Positions 25,776-33,633 of a stretch of DNA of 64,000 nucleotides are shown one piece after another. The position numbers and the translations under genes were made by a program. The notes below the pieces were generated by a model. That model did not search any database, was not told where the DNA came from, and saw only the letters and a program-made list of their open reading frames with translations. Location: contig NZ_DXUU01000006.1 of assembly GCF_019417665.1 (NCBI RefSeq), forward strand, positions 22,491 through 86,490, read 5' to 3'. The stretch comes from Ruminococcus sp. GTDB lineage: Bacteria; Bacillota; Clostridia; Oscillospirales; Ruminococcaceae. Numbering within the stretch: the stretch's first letter is position 1; each line of letters opens with the position of its first letter.

Positions 25776-26341
25776 TATGATTTTCTTTTGCGCTGCTTTT
25801 CTCTCCAGATGGCATATCGTCTGTTATGTCGTTCTTGCTGCCGCTTTTGCCGACGCCATTCCGGCAGGAAGTACAGGAAAGCCAATAGAGTTCCCGCCGC
25901 AGCAAAAGCAATACCCAGCCATATTCCGTCTTTGCGATTGGCTGCAAAGTCTGCTGTAATGCTGTCATATGTGAAATAGACGGCAGAATTACTTTTCATT
26001 GTATAGATCTGATTCTGTTTCTCTGGTGCACATTGCAGCGTTACTTTTTCGCCGATTTGCAAGTATGCTACAGAGGTCTGCCATTCGGCAAAGGGAATAT
26101 CACGGTAGGATGTGCCATTGTCCAATGTGATGCGGTGCCCATAGGGCTGTGTTTGAAAGAAAGGAATGATTTCATGATAAAGAGGTTCTACTGCTGTAAT
26201 TGTTCCAGACGTTGTTACCAGGTCTGTATAGGATGCCGTACGTTGTATTTCACCGAAATAAACCCAGCAGAATACACCAAACGCCATCAGTATTCCACAA
26301 AGACATAGCATGAATCGATTCTGTTTCGTTTTGTGTTTCAT
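25775..26341 (-). CDS. Two-pass membrane protein, DUF3592-like
   Basis: The 188-residue product has a membrane segment near residues 12-30 (MLCLCGILMAFGVFCWVYF), an extracytoplasmic domain of about 100 residues with TTSGTITAVEPLYHE and IGEKVTLQCAP, a second segment (IWLGIAFAAAGTLLAFLYFL) and a very basic tail. This layout and the strand pattern resemble DUF3592 proteins, whose function is unknown. The ATG at 26341 has AAAGG nine bases upstream; longer in-frame starts lack one. Confidence 0.65.
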   Translation of the reverse strand: MKHKTKQNRFMLCLCGILMAFGVFCWVYFGEIQRTASYTDLVTTSGTITAVEPLYHEIIPFFQTQPYGHRITLDNGTSYRDIPFAEWQTSVAYLQIGEKVTLQCAPEKQNQIYTMKSNSAVYFTYDSITADFAANRKDGIWLGIAFAAAGTLLAFLYFLPEWRRQKRQQERHNRRYAIWREKQRKRKS

Positions 26342-26373
26342 AGGTTTCATCCTTTCGTTCTGAATTTCCCCAC

Positions 26374-26402
26374 TTGCTTTTTCGGCCATACTGTGTTATA
26401 CT
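26374..26402 (+). promoter_or_regulatory. Promoter for TSCPD-domain gene
   Basis: TTGCTT (26374-26379) and TATACT (26397-26402) with a 17 bp spacer, overlapping the 5' region of the divergent membrane protein gene. Confidence 0.65.
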
Positions 26403-26451
26403 ATAGAAAAGTCGCACTGGCGGCAAATCCAAAAAACGGAGCGTGAAAGAC

Positions 26452-26703
26452 ATGCAGTATACATACACACCCCATGGTGTCTGTTCCAGAATGATCCAGA
26501 TCGACGTAGAGGACGGCATTGTGGAAAAAGTACAGTTTATCGGCGGATGCAGCGGCAATACCCAGGGCATCGGCGCATTGGTGCAGGGGATGCCGGTGGA
26601 CGAGGTAATCAAGCGTTTGGAAAATATCAAATGCGGCAGCCGCCCCACATCCTGCCCGGATCAGCTGGCGAAAGCCCTGAAAAAGGTTGCTGCGGAGCAG
26701 TAA
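26452..26703 (+). CDS. TSCPD-domain protein (TIGR03905-like)
   Basis: The 83-residue product is a single TSCPD domain: YTPHGVCSRMI, GGCSGNTQGIGALVQGM, CGSRPTSCPDQLAKAL. This domain is also found at the C-terminus of class II ribonucleotide reductases and holds four conserved cysteines that may bind metal. Stand-alone versions are common in Clostridia; the function is not known. The ATG at 26452 is chosen with CGGAG upstream; a GTG at 26443 is possible. Confidence 0.85.
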   Translation: MQYTYTPHGVCSRMIQIDVEDGIVEKVQFIGGCSGNTQGIGALVQGMPVDEVIKRLENIKCGSRPTSCPDQLAKALKKVAAEQ

Positions 26704-26730
26704 ACTATTTTATGATCATGTATACAGGAA

Positions 26731-26760
26731 ACGGGACGATGGTTTTTCGTCCCGTTTTTT
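26731..26760 (+). terminator. Terminator after TSCPD gene
   Basis: ACGGGACGA and TCGTCCCGT enclose a T-rich loop and end in six T. Confidence 0.85.
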
Positions 26761-26763
26761 GCG

Positions 26764-27513
26764 TTATTTTCCGAGAGTTTCGGTAATCGTTTGGCGCTTT
26801 TTTCTTTGATTCTTCCGTGAAGAGATGAAAGAAATCAGATGTCCGATAACCAGCGCTGTATAACAAATGCAGAAAAGCACAGTGAGAATTGTGCTGTCAA
26901 TATAATTAGAGATATAATGCAGTGCAATGGGAATCAGAATATTTTTTCTCTTATTTGCAATAAAGCATAACAGCAGATGAAAGAAAAACGTGTAAATTAA
27001 ATTAGGCCATGCAATTGTTAGATACGAAAGGGATACATTGTTATTGGCAAACATCTGAAAAGGCAGGTGACTCAGCGAGAAAAACGCTGCGCCAATGAGA
27101 AACAGTACCGTTCGGTTACATTTCCATCCGAATAGATAATTTTGAATCAACCCTCTGAATGCAATTTCTTCCACAGCACCAATATACAGCAGATAATAAA
27201 GAGAGGTTTTCAAAAGTGTCCATGGGGAATATTCGCTTACAAAAACGCTGAAAATGTATGTGATAACGCAGGCAGAAACTGCAATGATACTGTCTGCTTT
27301 AATATGCTTTTTGGAAAAGCCCAGACTGCAAAGCATTTTCTTTTTGTCCATGACAAATGCAATGCCGATTGCCAATACGATCAGCGTGATATAGGGAACT
27401 TGAAAGGGCAGTTCATGTGAATATAAGATTCCCGATCCCAACAGTCCCAGCATGTATATGACCCAGTATATCATGCCGATAACACCGTATTTTCTTGATT
27501 TTTCCTGATACAT
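26764..27513 (-). CDS. CPBP-family intramembrane metalloprotease
   Basis: The 249-residue product has about seven membrane segments and the three CPBP motifs: EEIAFRG (EExxxR), FSLSHLPF (FxxxH) and IALHYISN (HxxxN). These Abi/CAAX-prenyl-protease-like enzymes cut membrane substrates; some act in bacteriocin immunity. The gene begins 32 bp after glgA, apparently as a hitch-hiker of the glycogen operon; a role in glycogen metabolism is not indicated. Confidence 0.85.
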   Translation of the reverse strand: MYQEKSRKYGVIGMIYWVIYMLGLLGSGILYSHELPFQVPYITLIVLAIGIAFVMDKKKMLCSLGFSKKHIKADSIIAVSACVITYIFSVFVSEYSPWTLLKTSLYYLLYIGAVEEIAFRGLIQNYLFGWKCNRTVLFLIGAAFFSLSHLPFQMFANNNVSLSYLTIAWPNLIYTFFFHLLLCFIANKRKNILIPIALHYISNYIDSTILTVLFCICYTALVIGHLISFISSRKNQRKKRQTITETLGK

Positions 27514-27545
27514 TGCAAACTCCTTTTTGTGTCAATTCTGCAAAC

Positions 27546-28961
27546 TCACACCAACGACCGATACAACTCCATATACTTCTTCGCCGAAACATTCCAGCTG
27601 TAATCACACTTCATAGCATGGCGCACCAGGGCATTCCACTTGCGCTTGTCCTCAAAGAGCGCACAAGCACGCTTCACGGCATCCAGCATGTCGTAGGCAT
27701 CATATGTCTTGAAGGTAAAGCCATTACCGTCCTCGCCGCCTGCGTCAAAGACAGAATCCTTCAGACCGCCGGTTTCCCGGACAATGGGAATAGTCCCATA
27801 CCGCATTGCCACCATCTGCGCCAGACCGCAGGGCTCGTTCTGAGACGGCATGAGGAACATGTCTGCACCGGCATAGATCCGCCGTGCCATTGCCGGAACA
27901 AATCCCAGGGTCACATGAACCTGTTCCGGATAGGCATCCTGCATTTCCCGGAAGAAATCCTCATATAACTTTTCGCCGCTGCCCAGAACCACAAAGCGGC
28001 AGCCCAACTGGAGCATTTCCTGGAAGCTTTGTTGTACCAACTGAATGCCCTTGTGTGCCACAAATCGTGTCACAATGCCAATGACCGGTGCGTCACCTGC
28101 TGTAAGGCCGCATTCCGCCAGCAGCTTCTTGCAGCATTCCTTTTTGCCAGCCATTTTGGATACGGTGTAGTTTTTCGGAATATTCGGATCTGTTTCTGGA
28201 TTATATCCTTCCACATCAATGCCATTGAGAATCCCCACAATAGGATCCTGCCGCCGTACCAGCGCACGATCCATGCCGTAGGAGTACCACGGGTCGAGTA
28301 TCTCCTTTGCATATGTGGGGCTGACGGTTGTAATGCAATCCGCAGTTTCAAATGCACCCTTCATAAGATTCACCATGCCGTCAAATTCCAACAGATTGGT
28401 GTGATAAGTGGGGATGCCCATCAGCTCCGTAATGACTTCCTTGCCGTAGACACCCTGATACTGAATATTGTGGATGGTGTAGATGATGCGGATATTTTCG
28501 TATTCCTGGTGATATTTGTACAGTATCTGGTAAAATACCGGCACCATAGCAGTCTGCCAGTCATTGCAGTGGATGATATCCGGTTTGAAATCAATGGCAG
28601 GTAAGATCTCCAATATGGCACGGCTGAAAAAGACGAACCGTTCGCAGTCGTCGTAGAAGCCATACATGCCGTCACGCATATAATAATAGGGATTGTCCAG
28701 CAGATAATAGGTCACCTTGCCGACTTTTATGGTATAGATGCCGCAATATTGTTTCCGCCAACCGACCTCTACGGTAATATCGGTCAGAAATGTCATTTGG
28801 TTGCGTACATCCGGTTGGATGGAACGGTAAAGCGGCATAACGACCCGACAATCCATTTCCTCATTCTGGCTGATGGCAGCCGGCAAAGAACCCACAACAT
28901 CAGCGAGTCCGCCGGAAGCAGCAAAGGGGAGAGCCTCACTGGCAGCGAAAAGTATTTTCAA
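27546..28961 (-). CDS. glgA: Glycogen synthase (ADP-glucose type, GT5)
   Basis: The 471-residue product has the N-terminal ADP-glucose loop (KILFAASEALPFAASGGLADV, KxGGL-like SGGLADV), HCNDWQTAMVP, TIHNIQYQG and the C-terminal catalytic GSGEK/MPSQNEPCGLAQMVAMRYG. TTG at 28961 is the likely start: it places the usual first residues KILF at the front and has AAGGAAG upstream; longer readings have no family-like sequence. It extends glycogen chains. It is the last glg gene of the operon; the acidic 'SGG' replaces the KTGG of E. coli. Confidence 0.93.
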   Translation of the reverse strand: MKILFAASEALPFAASGGLADVVGSLPAAISQNEEMDCRVVMPLYRSIQPDVRNQMTFLTDITVEVGWRKQYCGIYTIKVGKVTYYLLDNPYYYMRDGMYGFYDDCERFVFFSRAILEILPAIDFKPDIIHCNDWQTAMVPVFYQILYKYHQEYENIRIIYTIHNIQYQGVYGKEVITELMGIPTYHTNLLEFDGMVNLMKGAFETADCITTVSPTYAKEILDPWYSYGMDRALVRRQDPIVGILNGIDVEGYNPETDPNIPKNYTVSKMAGKKECCKKLLAECGLTAGDAPVIGIVTRFVAHKGIQLVQQSFQEMLQLGCRFVVLGSGEKLYEDFFREMQDAYPEQVHVTLGFVPAMARRIYAGADMFLMPSQNEPCGLAQMVAMRYGTIPIVRETGGLKDSVFDAGGEDGNGFTFKTYDAYDMLDAVKRACALFEDKRKWNALVRHAMKCDYSWNVSAKKYMELYRSLV

Positions 28962-29067
28962 TGGTATGATCTTCCTTTCATAGCAAACTGCCGCAAGAAC
29001 CGTTGCACAGATTGTTTGGAATCTGTGGAGAGCGGCTCTGTACGGCAGCACACTTTTTTAGATTATC

Positions 29068-30192
29068 TTAGATTTTTGCTTTCTTGCCGAGATACAGCGG
29101 ATAATCCGCAGAACCGGTCAGTACACGATTGTCAGAAATGGTCACATTTTTGTCAGCTATAATGGAATCAATATTGCAGTCTTCGCCGATCTCCGTGCTC
29201 TGCATCAGTACACAGTTGCGGACAACAGCACCCTTTCCGATCTTTACGCCGCGGAACAGAACACAGTTTTCCACTGTGCCTTCGATCATACAGCCGTCAG
29301 CCACCAGAGAATTCTTTACAGTGGATTCCAGGCCGTATTTTACCGGTGCATTGTCGCCAACCTTGGTATAAATGGGGGCTTCGCTGGAGAAAATACTGTT
29401 TCTTGTCTTAGTATCCAGCAGTGCCAGATTTGCCTTATAATATGCCTCCAGGCTGTCGATCTTGTAGAAGCTGCCCTTATGCTCGTACGCCTTGAACAGG
29501 AATTCATCCTTCCGTGCCTGGAGTACATTGCGGATGAGACTCTTCTGATTTTTGCTGATCGCTTCCAGAACTACCTGCTTCAGGAATTCTGTGTTCATGA
29601 TGAACATATCCAAGGAGATGTTGCATTCACCGGACATCATAGGATTGGTGAGCACTTCCTTGATGGTGTTTTCTTCGTCGATCTGAAGAATACAGCCATT
29701 AGTGCTCTTGTCACGGTTGTACAGACCCTTTGCATAGATGACCGTAATATCTGCATCCGTTTCCTGGTGCTGTTTCAAAGCGTCATTGAAATCTATCGTT
29801 GTGATCACATCACTGTTTGCCAGAACCACATATTTTGCACGAGTATGTTCCACAAAGCTCCAGATATTGCTCAGTGCTTCCAAACGCCCCTGATATGTAC
29901 CGCCGTTGGACTGGCTGAAAGGTGGAAGCAGATGCAGACCGCCTTTTTTTCTTGCCAGATCCCACTCACGGCCGGAGCCAAGATGATCCAGCAGAGAACC
30001 GTAATTGGACTTTGTAATGACACCTACTTCAGAGATGCCGGAGTTTACCATATTGGAGAGCGGAAAGTCTACCAGACGATAACGACCGCCATAGGGGATG
30101 GAACCCATCGTACGCAGCTTCGTTAAATCGATCACTGCCGAATCGTTGATACTTGCGAAAATTAATCCTAATACATTCTGATTGATACTCAT
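29068..30192 (-). CDS. glgD: Glucose-1-phosphate adenylyltransferase subunit GlgD
   Basis: The 374-residue product has the nucleotidyltransferase fold followed by hexapeptide repeats, but the normal GGxGxRL loop is absent: the start reads LGLIFASINDSAVIDLTKLR. That is the hallmark of GlgD, a regulatory partner of GlgC in Firmicutes that is poorly active alone. YRLVDFPLSNMVNSGI and LFRGVKIGKGAVVRN are conserved. The ATG at 30192 has AAAGGCGG upstream and follows glgC by 14 bp. It should form GlgC/GlgD heterotetramers. Confidence 0.92.
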   Translation of the reverse strand: MSINQNVLGLIFASINDSAVIDLTKLRTMGSIPYGGRYRLVDFPLSNMVNSGISEVGVITKSNYGSLLDHLGSGREWDLARKKGGLHLLPPFSQSNGGTYQGRLEALSNIWSFVEHTRAKYVVLANSDVITTIDFNDALKQHQETDADITVIYAKGLYNRDKSTNGCILQIDEENTIKEVLTNPMMSGECNISLDMFIMNTEFLKQVVLEAISKNQKSLIRNVLQARKDEFLFKAYEHKGSFYKIDSLEAYYKANLALLDTKTRNSIFSSEAPIYTKVGDNAPVKYGLESTVKNSLVADGCMIEGTVENCVLFRGVKIGKGAVVRNCVLMQSTEIGEDCNIDSIIADKNVTISDNRVLTGSADYPLYLGKKAKI

Positions 30193-30206
30193 TGTTGCCA
30201 CCGCCT

Positions 30207-31409
30207 TTACAAATTTTCGGAAATAATTTCTTTCGGAAGTACACGCTTGCCGGAAGAAACGGTGATGTTGTGTCCAGTAACGGCGATGCCCCAATCGTCA
30301 CGGTTCGGAACAGATTCCGGGCTCATGCCGATGACTGCATCTGATTCGATGACGCAGTTTTCACCGATGATGGCATATTCTACCACAGCGCCCTTTTTAA
30401 TAATGGTGCCGGGCATAATGATGCTGTACTTGACAGATGCACCTTCTTCAATGGTGACACCAGAAGAAATGACGGAGAAATCAACTGTTCCGTCTACCAC
30501 GCTGCCCTCTGTGATCATGGAGTTTTCGATATGGGCATTTTCACCGATATACTGGGGCGGCATGTTGTTGTGACGGGAGTATACCTTCCAATCCGGATCG
30601 TACAGATCTAAAGGAACGTTAGGACTGAGCAGATCCATATTTGCTTCCCACAAGCTGTCTAAGGTGCCGACGTCTCTCCAATACCCTTCGAATTCGTAGG
30701 CAAAAAGGCGCTCGTTGTTACTCAGCATGGAAGGAATAATATCCTTACCGAAATCCTTAGAGCCGGTGTTGGCATTTTCATTTTCGATAAGATATTTACG
30801 GAGCTTGCTCCAGGTAAAGACATAGATGCCCATAGAAGCCAGCGTAGACTTGGGTTCTTTCGGCTTTTCGGTGAAGTCGACTACTCGACCCTTTTCATCA
30901 CAGGTCATGATGCCGAAACGGGAAGCCTCAGAACGAGGTACATCAATCACCGCAATGGTGCTGTCTGCTTCGTTGGCAATGTGATGATCCAGCATCTTGG
31001 AATAGTCCATCTTGTAGATATGGTCGCCGCCTAGAACAATGACATATTCCGGATCATATCGCTCAATGAATGCCATGTTCTGATAGATTGCATTCGCAGT
31101 GCCTTCATACCAGGAAGCACCAGCAGCAGTCTGATAAGGCGGAAGCACGTGGACGCCGCCATGCATTTTGTCCAGATCCCAGGGCTGACCATTTCCGATA
31201 TACTCGTTGAGCACCAAAGGCTGGTACTGTGTCAGTACACCGACGGTGTCGATACCGGAATTGATGCAGTTGGACAGCGGAAAGTCGATGAAACGATTTT
31301 TACCGCCATAGGGGATTGCAGGCTTTGCTACTTTTTGTGTCAGTGCATACAAACGGCTGCCCTGACCGCCCGCCAGCAGCATGGCGACGCATTTTTTCTT
31401 GATCTTCAT
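30207..31409 (-). CDS. glgC: Glucose-1-phosphate adenylyltransferase, catalytic subunit
   Basis: The 400-residue product has the complete active-site loop LAGGQGSRLYALT, PYGGKNRFIDFPLSN, GTANAIYQN, LGGDHIYKMDY and the C-terminal left-handed beta-helix (GSVVDGTVDFSVISSGVTIE). It makes ADP-glucose from ATP and glucose-1-phosphate, the committed step of glycogen synthesis. AGGAGGAG precedes the ATG. It follows glgB by about 50 bp. Confidence 0.96.
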   Translation of the reverse strand: MKIKKKCVAMLLAGGQGSRLYALTQKVAKPAIPYGGKNRFIDFPLSNCINSGIDTVGVLTQYQPLVLNEYIGNGQPWDLDKMHGGVHVLPPYQTAAGASWYEGTANAIYQNMAFIERYDPEYVIVLGGDHIYKMDYSKMLDHHIANEADSTIAVIDVPRSEASRFGIMTCDEKGRVVDFTEKPKEPKSTLASMGIYVFTWSKLRKYLIENENANTGSKDFGKDIIPSMLSNNERLFAYEFEGYWRDVGTLDSLWEANMDLLSPNVPLDLYDPDWKVYSRHNNMPPQYIGENAHIENSMITEGSVVDGTVDFSVISSGVTIEEGASVKYSIIMPGTIIKKGAVVEYAIIGENCVIESDAVIGMSPESVPNRDDWGIAVTGHNITVSSGKRVLPKEIISENL

Positions 31410-31460
31410 GATACTCCTCCTAAAATAAATTCACATTCCAGATGAATAAGAAAGTCTGAA

Positions 31461-33467
31461 TTATGATGAAGCAGTGCCGTTTGCAGGACGAACTGCTGCT
31501 TTTTTTGCTGTTCCAGTTTTTCTGGGCTTTTCCGTTGTTTTTGCAGCTGCTGCCTTGCGAGGTGCATGCTTTTTCACAGGAACATATTTGAGGTAGATGA
31601 CAGACAGAGGTGCCAGCGTCATAGAGATGCACTGTTCGAAACCGTGCATTGCAATAGGGAGTGACTCAAATTTCTTTTCTGTCACGCCGCTGCCGCCATA
31701 GCTTGCTGCGTCTGTATTGAATACCACCTGATAGCGTCCTTCTTTGGGAACGCCGATCTTATAGTCATTGCGCTGTACCGGGCAGAAGTTGCAGACAGCG
31801 ATGATTTCATTTTCATCATCATCGATCCGGCGGAATGCGATGACGCTCTGCTGATAGTCATCGTGAGAGATCCAGCTGAATCCCTGCCACGAATCATCAT
31901 CCTGCCACAGTGGCGAATTTTCCAGATAAAATTTGTTCAGATCCTGGGAGAACAGTTCCATCTGCTGATGGGCTGGTTGTTCCAGGAGCTCCCAATCCAG
32001 CTGTGTTTCGAAATTCCACTCATTTTTCTGTGCAAATTCTTGTCCCATAAAGAGCAGTTTCTTTCCGGGATGTGCCATCATATAGCCTAGGAATGCACGG
32101 TAAGAAGAGAATTTCTCCGGTTCGTTCTGACCACTCATTTTCTGGAGCATAGAGCATTTGCCATAGACGATCTCGTCATGCGAAATGGGCAGTATGTAAT
32201 TCTCCGAGAAGCAATAGAAGAAGGAAAACGTCAACTTGTCATGGTTGAAAGCACGGTAGATGGGATCCAGCGAAATATAACTGAGCATGTCGTTCATCCA
32301 ACCCATGTTCCATTTAAAGTTGAAGCCCAGACCGCCGATATCTGTAGGCTTGGTCACGAGAGGCCATGCTGTAGATTCTTCTGCAATCATAAGAATGTCC
32401 GGATTACGAGAGAATGCCGCCTCGTTCAGATGCCGCAGGAAATCGACTGCTTCCAGATTTTCGTGACCGCCATAGACATTGGCACGCCATTCGCCGTCAC
32501 GCCGGTCGTAGTCCAGATAGAGCATGGATGCTACTGCATCCACACGGAGACCATCCAGATGGAAGTCTTCCAGCCAACAGCAGGCACTGGAGATCAGGAA
32601 CGAGCAGACCTCACCTTTTCCGTAGTCAAAGACACGTGTACCCCAGCCCTTGTGTTCCATTTTCAGCGGATCGGCATATTCGTAGCAATAGGATCCGTCA
32701 AATTCACAAAGTCCCATAGGATCTTTGGGGAAGTGTGCTGGTACCCAGTCGAGAATAACACCAATGCCTGCCTGATGGAACATGTCGATCATCTGGCGGA
32801 AATCATCCGGTGTGCCGTGTCTGGATGTAGGCGCAAAATAACCCGTCACCTGATATCCCCAGGAACCGTCAAAGGGATATTCCGTCAGCGGCATGAATTC
32901 AATGTGTGTATAAGACATCTTTTTAAGGTAAGGGATGATTTCCTGTGCGAAGCCGATGTAGCTAGGGAATTCTTCCTCCGGGTCTCGCTTCCAGGAAGAG
33001 ATATTGACCTCATAGATGTTCATGGGACTCTTATAGGGACTATGTTTCTTTTTTTCAGCGTACCACGCCTGATCCTGCCACGTGTACATACTTTCAAACA
33101 GTTTAGAAGCTGTTCCCGGACGTCTTTCATAGTGTGATGCGTAAGGATCAGCCTTATCCAGAATTTGTCCTTCTTCTGTCTCAATACTATACTTATAGCT
33201 GTCAAATTGTTTCAGACGCGGTATTTCTGCTTCCCATACGGTATCCGAGATCTTCGTCATGGGATTACAGGTGCGATCCCAGTTGTTGAATGAGCCGATG
33301 ACAGAGATGCTTTTTGCCTTGGGTGCCCATACACGAAAGCGATAAAACTGTCCCCGGCCGCGCCGAAACGGGTGCGCACCGAAGAATTTATGTGCCTCAA
33401 AATTTTTTCCTTGGTGGAATAGGTAAAGCGGAAAATCATTTGCGGTGGATTTCTGCGTTGAAAGCAT
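31461..33467 (-). CDS. glgB: 1,4-alpha-glucan branching enzyme with Lys/Ala-rich tail
   Basis: The 668-residue product has the CBM48-type N-domain (RVWAPKAKSISVIGSFNNWD) and GH13 regions: DWVPAHFP, GLRVDAVAS with the nucleophile Asp, MIAEES with the acid Glu, and ISHDE. It moves chain segments to form alpha-1,6 branches. After the normal end of the C-domain (SVIYLKYVPV) come about 37 residues rich in Lys, Ala, Pro and Thr (KKHAPRKAAAAKTTEKPRK and on), unlike usual branching enzymes and resembling a histone H1-type tail. GGAGGGT precedes the ATG. It opens the glg operon. Confidence 0.95.
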   Translation of the reverse strand: MLSTQKSTANDFPLYLFHQGKNFEAHKFFGAHPFRRGRGQFYRFRVWAPKAKSISVIGSFNNWDRTCNPMTKISDTVWEAEIPRLKQFDSYKYSIETEEGQILDKADPYASHYERRPGTASKLFESMYTWQDQAWYAEKKKHSPYKSPMNIYEVNISSWKRDPEEEFPSYIGFAQEIIPYLKKMSYTHIEFMPLTEYPFDGSWGYQVTGYFAPTSRHGTPDDFRQMIDMFHQAGIGVILDWVPAHFPKDPMGLCEFDGSYCYEYADPLKMEHKGWGTRVFDYGKGEVCSFLISSACCWLEDFHLDGLRVDAVASMLYLDYDRRDGEWRANVYGGHENLEAVDFLRHLNEAAFSRNPDILMIAEESTAWPLVTKPTDIGGLGFNFKWNMGWMNDMLSYISLDPIYRAFNHDKLTFSFFYCFSENYILPISHDEIVYGKCSMLQKMSGQNEPEKFSSYRAFLGYMMAHPGKKLLFMGQEFAQKNEWNFETQLDWELLEQPAHQQMELFSQDLNKFYLENSPLWQDDDSWQGFSWISHDDYQQSVIAFRRIDDDENEIIAVCNFCPVQRNDYKIGVPKEGRYQVVFNTDAASYGGSGVTEKKFESLPIAMHGFEQCISMTLAPLSVIYLKYVPVKKHAPRKAAAAKTTEKPRKTGTAKKAAVRPANGTASS

Positions 33468-33496
33468 GGCATACCCTCCTTTTGTTTTCTATTCAT

Positions 33497-33525
33497 ATTT
33501 TAACATAAATAGGAATACAATGCAA
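33497..33525 (-). promoter_or_regulatory. Promoter for glg operon
   Basis: On the minus strand TTGCAT (33525-33520) and TAAAAT (33502-33497) with a 17 bp spacer, about 30 bases before glgB. Confidence 0.65.
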
Positions 33526-33633
33526 GTTTTTTTTGTACCATCCAGTAAAATTTATATAAACGCCCAGTTTTCAATCTTGAATTTATGCAATATGTACAAA
33601 TCGAAAGAATAGGTTTGCAAATACTGGTTTTGT

